64,000 nucleotides of DNA from Acanthaster planci (GCF_001949145.1 NW_019091447.1:446316-510315); one strand, 5' to 3'; numbered from the stretch's first letter, positions 23,001 to 33,065 are shown. Translations and numbers: made by a program. The notes: generated from the letters alone by a model not told the origin.

Positions 23001-23935
23001 CTGTGGTATAATCACTACGTAAACGAGAGCACAGGTAAAGCATACAAATATATGATAATATATATCAAAAGCGCAGATTGTAAAATGATGCAAATGGTCG
23101 TCCCATCATTTTGCAGTCTGCACTTTTGATATTTTGTTCAATTGTTAACATGCCTTATTTTAAATGCCATACTTTTCTCGTAGGGCTTAATCAACTTGTG
23201 TTTGAATGAAAAATGTATAGATATTTCTGGAAAATATATTAAGTTTCATGCTTTTGGCGGAGTTAGTCTTAATCCAATGCTTTGCTGTGGTATTATTGTT
23301 TTAATGAGAGAGACCGCCGCAAGAGGGCCCCAAAGCACCACAGCGACGAATGGAAGGGGTTCATGGGGCATGTTCTCCGTCTCAGTGTCCTCTGAGGGGT
23401 GCTGATAAAAACAAAGTAGCATGCAGCATCATCTTGCACCCGACTAACGCCATACCCAGCTTACTTGGCTATGACTGGTAAAAACACACGCGACAATGGG
23501 AAATGGATTTAGCCACTATCTAGCGGCTTTCCTTTGGAGCATGTAATTTCGCCAGTAGTAGCTGTAAGTGATTTCGGACGTTGCTTAATGTTGATAAAAA
23601 CTGGCCTTTGCTGTAACCCAGTCATGGATTGAATGTATATGTCCGTTTCAGGCTGGTTGGGGGACTTGAATCTCTTCTCTCTCCATGGCGGATGTGAAGT
23701 CCTAAAAGGCACCAAATGGATTGCAAACAATTGGATCTGGGTGGACGATTCGTACGAGAGACAGATGGAGTACCTCAGTAATGTTCAACGGGCTCTTGAA
23801 GAGCAAAAGAAAACCAAAGCCGCTATGGGACTCTCGGTGCCTCGTGATGTTGCCAGTGGCCTAGATATCTTGAAGGATCTGTTCGGTGTTTTTAAGCCAA
23901 AGACTGACACGTGCTCAATTGTAGACGAACTGTAA
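5047..23935 (+). CDS. P4HTM: Transmembrane prolyl 4-hydroxylase (P4HTM), nine exons, complete
   Basis: ER-membrane Fe(II)/2-oxoglutarate-dependent prolyl 4-hydroxylase; in vertebrates P4HTM contributes to HIF-alpha regulation. Exons: 5047-5220, 11893-11974, 12551-12777, 15375-15664, 21024-21081, 21855-21958, 22411-22501, 22917-23034, 23652-23935. All introns are GT-AG with compatible phases, giving 1428 bases (475 residues plus stop; human is 502). Order: basic N-terminus (1-20), membrane anchor (about 21-37, GLLLVYLVISWSVGLVW), luminal domain beginning EIREFLTPEECAYIIEQAL, acidic insert (about 115-150), two EF-hands (156-167, 194-205), catalytic core (278-404). Iron ligands H290, D292 and H393 and the 2-oxoglutarate lysine K403 are present, so it should be active. 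Sequons: N336, N378. It ends VDEL, resembling an ER-retrieval signal in the lumen. The start was chosen as the ATG directly before the anchor; an upstream non-coding exon is possible. Confidence 0.95.
5524..5621 (-). mobile_element. tRNA-derived SINE relic
   Basis: On the minus strand, an RNA polymerase III A box (TGGTCGAGTGG, complement at 5599-5609) is followed by a B box (GGTTTGAGTCC, complement at 5571-5581) and a CCCGGTACGC acceptor-like end. The boxes are only 17 bases apart, so the anticodon arm of the ancestral tRNA is missing. Directly downstream on the same strand is a simple-repeat tail of GGTTTTGGTTGGG units (complement 5524-5557), as seen at SINE 3' ends. A degenerate tRNA pseudogene is the alternative. 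Confidence 0.6.
6404..6661. repeat. Long hairpin element flanked by 13-bp direct repeats
   Basis: Two arms of about 90 bases (6416-6503 and 6516-6610) are near-perfect complements with a loop of about 12 bases. For example GAGAGCTTGCGAAAAA at 6482-6497 pairs with TTTTTTCGCAAGCTCTC on the other side. Both outer ends run into TATATATATAACGG. The unit and a short 3' spacer lie between direct copies of AAGAGTAAAGTTT (6404-6416 and 6649-6661), which look like a target-site duplication. No protein is encoded. Confidence 0.8.
12551..15664 (+). CDS. P4HTM: P4HTM exons 3-4: EF-hand pair
   Basis: Exon 3 (12551-12777) and exon 4 (15375-15664) together encode the calcium-binding module that sets P4HTM apart from cytosolic HIF prolyl hydroxylases. 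EF loop 1 is split by the intron: DVNDDM ends exon 3 and FLDTEE begins exon 4, so ligands at loop positions 1, 3, 5, 9 and 12 are acidic or Asn as required, although position 6 is Met rather than the usual Gly. EF loop 2, DPDSDGRLTLEE, is fully canonical. The acidic stretch before loop 1 (EQEDEGHD, GEMDTEDERR) has no clear counterpart in the human protein as I recall it. Confidence 0.9.
12778..15374 (+). other. P4HTM intron 3
   Basis: Starts GTATGT and ends TTCCTAG, phase 0, and splits EF loop 1. It contains a perfect CRE-type palindrome TGACGTCA at 13230-13237. I see no other recognisable element. Confidence 0.8.
15665..21023 (+). other. P4HTM intron 4 (5.4 kb)
   Basis: Begins GTTAGG and ends CTCTCGCAG, phase 2. 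It holds the fold-back element at 16953-17117; the rest shows only short, non-conserved open frames. Confidence 0.75.
16953..17117. repeat. Fold-back (MITE-like) element
   Basis: Arms 16953-17031 and 17052-17117 are inverted copies: TCAATGCGGGTGTTTCACAG at the left is mirrored by the complement of the right end, and AGTGCGCCTCC, GGTCAATCACAA and AGATCTGTCGA all recur in inverse order. The left arm has an extra 17-base insertion after GCGCCTCCA. Total length is about 165 bp with a 20-base spacer. It is non-coding. Confidence 0.75.
21024..23935 (+). CDS. P4HTM: P4HTM exons 5-9: catalytic dioxygenase core and C-terminus
   Basis: These exons encode the double-stranded beta-helix core. Exon 5 gives VVSLTRLPEKIVQWSEQLQ; exon 6 gives VVRYETGGHFHAHYDS with the HxD iron ligands; exon 7 gives FMTILYYLDDDVSGGETAFP; exon 8 gives the segment ending ILWYNHYVNESTG; exon 9 gives FSLHGGCEVLKGTKWIANN with the distal iron His and, ten residues on, the Lys that binds the C5 carboxylate of 2-oxoglutarate. 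The tail after residue 404 contains a charged helix-like stretch (ERQMEYLSNVQRALEEQKK) and the C-terminal VDEL. Confidence 0.95.
21553..21579. promoter_or_regulatory. Paired bZIP-type palindromes
   Basis: TGACGTCA (21553-21560) and the 14-base perfect palindrome ACGTCAGCTGACGT (21566-21579) lie six bases apart in P4HTM intron 5. The first is a consensus CRE and the second contains two overlapping half-sites around an E-box-like centre. Binding is inferred from motif form only. Confidence 0.3.
23062..23132 (+). other. 71-nt intronic hairpin (miRNA-precursor-like or tiny MITE)
   Basis: A 29-bp stem (23062-23090 with 23104-23132) has one mismatch and two G.U wobbles around a 13-base loop. It starts 27 bases after the donor of P4HTM exon 8 and is in the sense orientation of the gene. 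Length and stem quality fit a pre-miRNA, but its near-perfect pairing also fits a short palindromic transposon remnant. Confidence 0.4.
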
Positions 23936-24682
23936 CAGTTAGGACCATTTTGGGGGCGAGCAAATTGTAGGATCCTCTTGCCAATAGTGTCTTCAAATGA
24001 CGCTATAAAAGTTAATAAGTACATAGTGTGATAATCTGCTTGCGTACGTGCATTCTACCAAGCTTAATACAGTTGACAAGTCATTTACCAAGTGCTTGGG
24101 CTCTTTATACTGTGTACATGTTCGCCTTTTGGTTTCCGATAATTTGGTTAGTATGCCGTGTGTTCGCCAAAAGGCCATTGTTGAAAAGGAACAAAACTTA
24201 CACTAAGAATTTACTTGGGAAACTGGTTTCCCAACTGACAAATTTATGTGAGAGGAAAAGGGTTAAAAAAGTCAGCAATCAAAACGTAATGTGCACTAAG
24301 AGATGTATAAGTGAGATGGCTGGCCTTGTAAATGTGCCTCTCCACGGCTGTTTGATGTTTCGTCTTTTGTTGCTTTTAGCCGGAACAAGACGAGCTGCAA
24401 TAATACTTGGTGCCCGTCGTCCAAAAATAGGTTCAAAATTACCACTGATCATTTGTACTTGCGGCCAAAGTGATATCCAAACAATATCCTTGCCCAATTC
24501 TCACGCAAGTTATAACGACTGAATTTACACATTCGGATAACAAAAACAATTAAGGCCTGTCATTTAACACCCTTATTAGTTGCCAGAGGTGGTTGAAGCC
24601 TAGTTTGAAACGAGGCTAAAGTGCCTGAGGAGTAAACACGTTTTTAAAATGCGGAAATATTGACAAGTTTAGATTGTGCATG

Positions 24683-24688
24683 TTTATT
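24683..24688 (-). promoter_or_regulatory. Candidate GPCR polyadenylation signal (minus strand)
   Basis: TTTATT on the plus strand, i.e. AATAAA on the minus strand, about 300 bases beyond the GPCR stop codon at 24987-24989. It lies upstream of the P4HTM signal, so the two convergent transcripts would overlap. Confidence 0.4.
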
Positions 24689-24755
24689 TGTTAAGGTTTG
24701 CTTTGTACAAGTTAAGAGAGAAACAGAGCAACAGAATTTAGTTGCGTCTACTTTT

Positions 24756-24761
24756 AATAAA
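24756..24761 (+). promoter_or_regulatory. Candidate P4HTM polyadenylation signal
   Basis: First AATAAA after the P4HTM stop at 23935, giving a 3' UTR of about 0.8 kb. No earlier AATAAA was seen in the interval. Confidence 0.4.
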
Positions 24762-24986
24762 AGAAAAATGGTCTTTCCTGAAGACAAACTCCGTTTTGGT
24801 CTAAGCTACAATTGCAATAACGTGTTTTCAAACCTTTCTTGAAGAACACATGCGGAGTGAAAAGTTTTCTGAGAGTAAAGATTCGATTCATCGGACACAT
24901 TCCGTCACTTGATACTAATTTCTAAGGTTGTTCGTCGACCGTTCTGTGAGCCGTTGAACAGGAACATTGATGTTGGATCCTGGGCT

Positions 24987-25958
24987 TTATCGGTTCAGGA
25001 AGAATTGTTTCATTCTTTTCAAGTTGTTCGAGGCAGCTTGCCGGTGTTCCGGCTGCACATACGCTAGGAACATGGTGCCACCGAATGTGTCGACAATGGC
25101 CACCATGCTAGTAGCCACGAGGACGACGTTTTGAGTGGGAACATTCAGGTCGTTGAAGACGGTGAGGTCGTAGGACACACTTGCCGGCAGCCAGGCTGCG
25201 ACAAAAGTGGTGAAGTGTACGATGAAATACGTGGTGGTCTTGTCGCTAGAGTGGTTAGGATGGTGCTGTCGGGCGCTTTCCGTGTGCAGTTCCTGCTGCG
25301 TCCGCTGCACGTGATCCTGGAGATGCTGAAATATCATCCTTTCGTCTTGTATCCTGCGACGCTGATGCCTCGCGATGCGAACAAGAGCAGCTATCAGGCA
25401 AGCCATCACGACCATGCTGGGGAGGACGATCAAATTCGACAACACCAGCAGGGGGGCTCGATAATTCTCATAGTTAAAATTACTGAATGCTGTCAGGTAC
25501 ATAGTCAGGCCTGCCAAACAAGAGGCACACCAGATCGCACCAATCAGTGCCACACAGCATCTCGCTGTTGCTAGTCGAGGGTACTGAAGAGGTCGGGAGA
25601 TCTTCAGGTAACGGTCACTTGCCACGGCGATTGAGTTCAAGAAATAACTAGTTAGAGTAAGGAAGGTGCAACACATAGGTATGGCGAAGTCGAGCACAGG
25701 GTGTGTCGTCCCAGAGATCATCAGAATGAAGGAACACCAAGAGATCATCATTCCCATGACAATCTCCGACACACAGAGACTGGCCATGAGATAGTTGGAC
25801 ACACTGTGGAGTGTACTTTCCATCGCGGTGGTAGCTATCAGCCAAAGATAGATCAGACTCGTAACTCCGCCGATGAGAGTCACGAAGATGAAGCCAGCCA
25901 ACATGGCAGGCGTGGATGGATCATCGCTTACGGTTGACGACGCGTTCACGTCCCCCAT
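24987..25958 (-). CDS. Rhodopsin-like (class A) G-protein-coupled receptor, intronless
   Basis: A single open frame gives 323 residues with seven hydrophobic segments, a seven-helix plasma-membrane receptor of unknown ligand. The start chosen is MGDVNASS, giving a short N-terminus with one sequon (N5); the frame stays open 76 codons further to an ATG at 26186, but that extension is not receptor-like. Visible class A marks: DRY at 115-117 (ASDRYLKISRPLQYP), TM4 Trp143, TM5 Pro180, AWLP at 255-258 in place of CWxP. Departures: TM1 has GG rather than GN, TM2 has Glu65 where Asp is usual (LCVSE), and TM7 has DTFGGTMFLAY instead of NPxxY. A basic third loop (about 194-240) precedes TM6. It converges on P4HTM and diverges from the ABCA gene. 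Subfamily not assigned; likely an orphan, lineage-expanded receptor. Confidence 0.9.
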   Translation of the reverse strand: MGDVNASSTVSDDPSTPAMLAGFIFVTLIGGVTSLIYLWLIATTAMESTLHSVSNYLMASLCVSEIVMGMMISWCSFILMISGTTHPVLDFAIPMCCTFLTLTSYFLNSIAVASDRYLKISRPLQYPRLATARCCVALIGAIWCASCLAGLTMYLTAFSNFNYENYRAPLLVLSNLIVLPSMVVMACLIAALVRIARHQRRRIQDERMIFQHLQDHVQRTQQELHTESARQHHPNHSSDKTTTYFIVHFTTFVAAWLPASVSYDLTVFNDLNVPTQNVVLVATSMVAIVDTFGGTMFLAYVQPEHRQAASNNLKRMKQFFLNR

Positions 25959-28902
25959 ATTGTGCCTTTGTGTCAGTGTTGCTTCGTCACCGACAAACTT
26001 CACGAACAATGCTTTATGAATTATAGATATAATCCAAGAACTGGCAAGCTCCACGTTGGGTTTCTGCAATTTCGATTGGCCGTATATGATCACATGTAGA
26101 GCATGGCTGTGCATAATCCTGATCGTAGCGGGCTTTTTATTAATCAGTTTTTCCACACAGCAAAACCTCATAAACACCATGGACAAGGAGTGATGACCTA
26201 TAGCTTATTGATGACAGCAGCCGCATCGGGGACGGAAGCTTTCAGACATCTCGAAGGGTTTCGCCGCTTAGGTGATCAGCGGAGACGAGGAAGAGTCAAT
26301 ATTGAAACTGGCGTAAAGGTCCATTATTCAGGTCCCGTTAATTGGGCTTCTAAAGGACTGTTTTTCATTGTGTATATGAACAAAATGTTTAGAGTAGACT
26401 ACATCACAAGCTATCAGGCAGAATCAACTCTTCATAATGGATAATAGGATAGGCAGTACATAATACACGTGAAACCTTGAAACCTTTTAAGTGAAAATTA
26501 TTAGCCTCAATTTGACGGTGCACATCGTACCGTACCACCGCACACCCATTTTGTCCCGATGCTGGAAGAATCTACAGAAAGTACAAAAGTTTAGAAAAAG
26601 AGACATTGCTTCCAAAACACTGTGGTTTCCGGTCAAACGGAGCCACGTGTATTTCTTTGCTAAATATGAATAAATATTTTAAAACTCAAGGCCGGTATAA
26701 AACGAAAGCGTTGATTGATGAGTTTGATTTAGTCAGAAGGGGTTTAAAATGCGATATACAATTTTTTTTAAAAGGAGCCGAACATTAAATTCTGCAATTT
26801 AATCTGGTGCAAATCTGGTACAAATCCAAACATCTCAAGCGGTTTACCAAAAGGGGAGGTGGTCGTTCAAACTCCCCGAACTCCCTCTCCTTTGGCCCCC
26901 TGCTCTTTGAGTTTTCATCGTGTAAATGTACATCCTTAATTCTTTATTGACAATGGAATATTCTTTCACAAATTTCATTTATTCAACTATTAAACTTGAA
27001 TGTTTTTCCCCCCAAATTGCCCCGACATAACTTTGTGACGACATGCCCGGAAATACGTTGTACAATTTTAATTTTTGTTTTAAGAGAAACTTTCCGATCT
27101 ATTCTACCCTGATACTTTGAAATTTTAGTGCCGAATCCGAACATTTGAATATCTGAATGAAATTCTACAGCTATGATGAAAAAGGATTTTTAACTTGAAT
27201 ACGCGTAGGAGAGCTGTCTAGTGATATGATTTTCCATCTCCTCTGTGGAAGAAAAAGGGAGAAACTTCAGTATTTATTATAATTTTATCGTAATGAAAAT
27301 TTCCATATTCATGAGCTGAAGCGCGATGTTATTCAAGGCAGAGCAGCGGTAACACCACACTTTTCTTCATTTTCTTGGAGTGAGTTTCTTTTTTTTTGCT
27401 TGTTCGTTGTGTCAAATAGCTTGTTTGGAAAGAAATGATGGCCCGTGAGTATTTCTTCCAAACCTTGTCATGGGCAAGCATTAACGACTTATTGTTGCAG
27501 TTTACCAATCAAGTAGCGCCCTCTGCTAAAAGAAGGACAGCGCCCTCTATGAATGGAAAAGCTCCCACATTCTTGTCACTGTACTACATGTATATGAAAA
27601 CAAATTGAGTTGTTCACTGCAGTCATTGCATGCTCGAACTGAAATACCAACATTAAATGGGAAGAGCGGTGCCCCCTTAAGATGGTGAAACCCAAACACT
27701 TGAGTGGGCATATTATTTTCCTTTTCTGCGTGAAAAGTTATTTCTTAAAGTTTTTAAGATGACCAGCAGAGAAGCAGCAAAAGAGACAGGAAAATTATAG
27801 AGCAACTACCTCCCCCCCCAGTCTGAGTGTCACACTTTCTACTCCGTCCAATTACAAGCTCCGTACGAACCCACGATCGAGCGCGCGTCTATCACGACTT
27901 CAAATCCCGGGCCGAGAGAAGCTATCTGGACGCGAGCCGGGTATGTTATGAATAATAAAACATATGACGTTACATGAGTGAATTCTGTAATCGTCGTGCA
28001 CGGCGTCATCAGGGCATTTTTTTTTCTCACTGGCGCCCGTTTGTACTCCACATGCGCCCACATTTCAAATGTGCCTGACTTGCAGGCACATTTTGAGAAA
28101 TATATTAAATATGAAATTATGGCTATATGTACATATGAGAAAAATCATGCCTTGATGACGCCGTCCACGACGAATACAGTATTCATTCATGAAAGCCATG
28201 TTGTTTTAGTTATGTTTACGTCATATGTTACGTCATATGCGCCCAAATAGCGTCTCCCCGGCCCCTACCCCCCCCCATCGCAGAAAAAAACCTGGCGCGA
28301 AATAATGATAGAGGGCGCTATCAACTGTGCACGGCGGCTGGCTCCGCCAGGCACATTATGCGAGCAGGATGTAAACACACGTCATCTTGAGCGCTTTTTG
28401 TTGGTGGTGTAACAGCTGAATTAGAATCGGTTGATCTTGCTGGCAGACAGAAGACCTCGGTGTATCATGGGTATCATCACGCTGTAAAAGATAACAAATC
28501 GTATAATATTTGCTGTAGATGGACAAGGTGCAGGCAGGGCAAAATTAGGCTCCAGTTGACATTCTGAAGTAAAATCTGCTAGTCAGCCAGTGAAGAGTGT
28601 GCCCGGTTATTGGAATCAGCGTGTAACTCAGACCCGTTCCGTCCCTCCATATGCCTGCTTGCTGCTGACATGGATGGTTGCTGATGTTCAGACGTGCAGT
28701 CACTAGTGCATTCGTCGCTGTGAATATGGCCCTACATGTACCTCAACTAAAAAATTAGTGGCAGGTCTTGTAGCTTCACTAGTCACTGCCAGCTGACTAT
28801 TTCACTGAGAGGACTAAAAACCTTGAAAGTTGAACTTAAAGCTCATGAGCTTCTAGTTTTGCTCGAACAATTAAATTACTTGGCCAGCGTGCAGATTGCC
28901 GA
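25959..28902. other. Intergenic region between divergent GPCR and ABCA genes
   Basis: About 2.9 kb separates the two start codons, so promoters or 5' UTRs of both genes probably lie here. The only structured element seen is the fold-back unit at 27959-28230. A short GC-rich patch near 28250-28370 (containing CTGGCGCGAAAT, an E2F-like match) precedes the ABCA start by about 0.6 kb. No supported gene is seen. Confidence 0.6.
27959..28230. repeat. Nested fold-back element upstream of ABCA
   Basis: Left arm 27959-28030 and right arm 28135-28230 are inverted copies ending in CATATGACGT and ACGTCATATG; the right terminus is followed at once by a second ACGTCATATG. Shared internal blocks include CGTCGTGCACGGCGTCATCA against its complement GATGACGCCGTCCACGACG. 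Inside the spacer is a second hairpin, AAATGTGCCTG...CAGGCACATTT (about 28067-28095). Non-coding; MITE-like. Confidence 0.7.
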
Positions 28903-31900
28903 ATGGCGTTCTTCTCGCAACTCCAGTTGTTATGCTGGAAGAATTTCACTTTACGACGAAGACGAAAGGTGGGCCTATGCTAAATTTTGTAATTATCTCC
29001 TATTATCCTATTATTATATTTAACTTATAATCAGTAGCATTTCTCAGTGTTAAAAGTTTGGTTTATCTTCAGAACTGCTATTTGTAATTACTATCGTCAA
29101 GATTGTGCATGTTTTGACTTTTTGACATGTTTGTGTAGGCCCTGTACGGCTTGTGTTTTAAGCTCTGGGGATAACTGTTTGGAACTATAGAAGGACCTTG
29201 GAGAAAAGACACAAAAGGACTACGTGTAGGTTCTTTAATGGCAGAATTTCCAGAAGTTGAGCCACACAGTTCAACTTGCAAGTAGGGTAAAGGTGGGGGT
29301 ATTCGACAACATCAGAAAAGCAAGAAATTCGACCAGCTAGTTTTTGAAGGCAGTTGGTCGAATATTCCTCCTGGTCGATAGTTCCCGCACTCACCCTACT
29401 TTATAATTTGCTACAGCCTTGGCTTTACACATGATACATGTAACCATATTTCTGGGCTTTGGGGGGTTTATTACACTGCACAAAACTTCATGTGCAGAGA
29501 TTGGGTGTTACACCATGGAGAAGGACACAGTCAAACCCTTCGTATACACCTTCATACAAATAAATATCACAAAGCCCACTGTTTCCATCATGCAGTTAAC
29601 ATGTATGTTTCAAGTTTGTTTTCACAAGATACATTTGTGCATGTACATGCATACATTTTCCAGTTAATTGTACCAGATCCCTTGATAGAAACATTTATTT
29701 TTACTTATTACATGTACATTGGAACATGTACTAATGGGGCTTTTATAGAATTCTACCCTGGAACTGGAGTTAAGTTCTTGTTCTTTGTTACTTTTTACTT
29801 CTATTGTAAAGAGTTCCATGCCCAGCCACCACAATATTCCAGTTTCATAAGCACCGACAGGTTTTACTGGCAGTCTTAATTTTTCCTAATCTGAATTGGC
29901 TTAAATGTTCCAAAGCTGAGGTTGAATTTATGTTTGGCATCAAGTATGCCAGTGGCCGGATATAGAACTCTTGCCTTGATGTTTACTTTGTACATTAGGA
30001 CTGTAGGAAATGGACTAGTAGTAGTTGGCATCAGAAAATTATACATTTGGCAAGATTTTGAAGGTAGGGCCTTGATATTTTGTCACATTCCCCCAGAAGA
30101 ATCAAATTTCTTAAGGTTTTTGGTTAGGCCAGGTGAAAAAAAATCAGTACATCATCCATGTCCTGATCTTTCTGTAATTTAAAAAAAATAATTTTAGTTC
30201 AATTTTTCATTTGTGGCTGCTTCGATAAAACACAGAGAACATTGTCTTCATTTGACTCTTCTTTCTGGTGGGATGTACATGTACGTGTTGTAGCTAATGA
30301 AAACTTGCGTTCAGTTGGAACTGAAACATTGGCAGGCACTTTGAATTTAAACACTTTGTAGCCATTTTGGATAAAAAATGAAAAATAAAAAGACTCTCCT
30401 CGTCATTGTGGAGAAACCCGGACAATCAACTGTTTTCTTTTTGTTCTTGGCTTTGTAATGATAATCATTAACCTTCCTCGCTCTGTGTGATCTGATGTCG
30501 ATTGAAAGTTTGAAAACTTAGGGTGGAGGATTTTGTAGGATTCAAGAAGATTGCAAGCCTAAATGCTCATGGTCATGACGGTAGGCAACATGTAACAACT
30601 TCACGTCTTTCTGATTGTTTCCCTTTCAGCTTCGTCTGTCGATTGAGATCGTATGGCCAATCCTCATGTTCATGATTATTGCCTTGGTGAGAAAAGATGA
30701 ACTGCCAAATCCCAAGCATGAATGTGAGTTGTACATTTAAATTCTGCTTTGATTGAATGTATGCTCCACGGGGATAAAGATGTTTGCTCTCGCTTAGAAA
30801 TATAAGCAGATCTGAGTACTTCCAAATTCTCATGTATGTAGTTAACGTTCTTGAAAACAGGACTGACTGTGTATACTGCTTGTATTGGGCAGGGATTTTG
30901 CTCAGCATTGGGGGCTTGACTTGTGTTTTACTTTTGCCATGTTTAAAGAGTTTTTTCAACGTTGAAAAATGTATGTACTCGGGTATGGGGCCATTTTTTT
31001 TATTCTTGAAATCATAGTGAAAATTGTATCTGTTCTCCTTTAAAAAATGATGCACAAATATGTGTACTGTTACTGTCTTCAAGTATAGAATTCCTATTGG
31101 TCATGATTTCAAAAGTTTGGAGAAGTATTCAAACATACAGTAATACTGAAAGTTACTCAGACTTTAGTTACATGTACATGCACTTTTAGGAACTTTTACA
31201 TGTAGTTTTTGAGAATTTTGTACAATTTTTATGTAGAATTGGTCAGGAACAAATACAAGGAAGGAAAGACTTGCGGCTTTGAAAAACAGGCGTGCACTTA
31301 CAGGTGCATGGTACCACCCTTTGTCAGGTTGCAGTTTATGCCCTATTTCCTTTTAGTCGGTGTGCTTTGTGTATCATGTAGGCACAGGCGCAGGGTACCG
31401 AGGGGTACCAATAGCTGGTCCCTGCACTTGGCTTATGGCATTGTGAGTGACCTTGCACTGGCCTCAGTTGTGTTGCAATTCACTGAAACTCTCATGTAGG
31501 CCCGTTGCATATTACATTTACAATGGCATGGACATCTACACGTACTGGTACTGTACATGCAGTTCACATCCATAGACAAACTTTGTCAAAGAGAGCCCCT
31601 CTTGTCTGCATAGTGAATGTGAAGTGTACATGTACAGTACACACTTTTCCATTACTTAGGTTTTGCCCAACATGCCCCAAAAGTCAGTGTACATCCATGT
31701 ACATGTACAGTGTAGTTGCCTCCTCCATCCACATAACACTGTAACATGTACATGTACACTGTCCAAATACACAGTTTTGATTAAATGATGATTTTTTAAA
31801 AAGTACTCTTCAAATGAAAGAAGGTTTGGAAATGATACTTATAATTGGCCCTCCCTCCAATGGTATCCACTTGCCTCTCTCTAAGATGAGAGAAATGTTG

Positions 31901-33065
31901 GTCCCATGTGTCGACAAATATTGCATAGTCCTTTTCCCCCTGTAGTTTGTACACATTGATTACTTGTGCCGATACACTATGTACGTAGAACATTTACTTC
32001 ACCGTGGAAGCACTTACATGTATACATATGTATAATTTTGAGAAGAGGATCCTGCAGTGTCATATAAAACAGTTTTTTTCTTTTGGTCTGATTCTGGAGT
32101 AAATTGGTGTAAATTTTGACCAAGCGGGGAAACATGGAGATCAATATGTACATTCATGTAGATATGCTGTAAGAGGGGAATTGTGGTCAGAATTGTTTGA
32201 AGAATTTGCAAAGGTCTTTGCATGCACCTTTACACATTTATGGTTTGTGCCTGCGATTTAATTCTCAGGTTCCTATCAGCTGTTTATTGTTTATAATATT
32301 TCTTGTACAATCTGTTTTCTTGAATCAGGTCATTTCTTGAGCAAGGCGCTGCCTTCAGGAGGCCTTCTGCCCTTCTTTCAATCTTTCCTCTGTGACTTTG
32401 ACAGCAAATGCCACCGAGAGGAAACCTACGGGGAGACTATGGGACACATCAATAACTACAGAGATGCCGGGTAACGGACCATTCTCAAAGCTTGTTTTGG
32501 AGATATGCAGAGCAGAACATACATTGTACTTGTAGTATTTAGCAAATGTGTACATGCACATGTACGTACATGTACATTTGCTAAGCAAAGATCATTAAAC
32601 AAGTCGGTTATAATGAATGCTTTTATTCTGTAGACCAAAATGTTGTGCGCACACAGTGAACATGATATGGCTGTTATAAACTCCTTTTTTGTGGAGCACA
32701 TTGAATTGTTTTGATGTACCGTAACTGACTGGATAAAAATCATTCACAATGCATTCTGCATTAGTAGAGATGAACCAGTCCTTTCTGCATTAGTAGAGAT
32801 CAACCAGTCCTTTCTGCATTAGTAGAGATGAACCAGTCCTTTCTGCATAAGTAGAGATCAATCAGTCCTTTCTCCTTGTAATTTCAAGTCTTATCTCTGC
32901 TCCATCCAAAATACAGTTTAACCAAACTAGTGGAAGACATTGAGGTCGTCTTGAGTAACAAGACCACAATGGAATCACTGAAGAAGTTCCTGACCAAAGT
33001 TGCTGAGCTGAACAAGCTTTTACCGTTCATGGACAACTTGAATGACGTAGCAGACACAATTCCTG
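28903..33065 (+). CDS. ABCA1-like: ABCA exons 1-4: N-terminus, TM1, start of extracellular domain
   Basis: Exons 28903-28968, 30630-30723, 32329-32470, 32917-33065 (residues 1-150). Exon 1 is short (22 codons) and begins at an ATG in good context (GCCGAATGG); its protein matches the conserved ABCA start (QLLCWKN, then a run of arginines). Exon 2 carries TM1, [19 protein letters not shown]. Exon 3 opens the extracellular domain with [18 protein letters not shown], parallel to the HECHFPNKAMPSAG block of ABCA1/ABCA4. Exon 4 has an amphipathic stretch ending DVADTIPG. The longest annotated intron (33066-40442) follows. Confidence 0.95.

Noticed and set aside
24028-24522. 164-codon open frame on the + strand after P4HTM
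   Set aside because: It lies within the predicted P4HTM 3' UTR, has no recognisable motif, mixed hydrophobic/basic content and no splice or initiation support; longer than average but still consistent with chance in AT-rich DNA.
25131-25574. 147-codon open frame on the + strand
   Set aside because: Entirely antisense to the GPCR coding sequence; a shadow of its codon bias.
25959-26186. N-terminal 76-codon extension of the GPCR
   Set aside because: In frame and open, but hydrophilic/irregular with no signal peptide; the Met before NASS gives a normal short receptor N-terminus. More likely 5' UTR.
28823-29023. 66-codon frame beginning upstream of ABCA exon 1
   Set aside because: A different reading frame over the same bases encodes the conserved ABCA start at 28903; the longer frame is incidental.
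30573-31082. 169-codon minus-strand open frame
   Set aside because: It overlaps ABCA exon 2 in antisense, lacks family features, and continues into intron.
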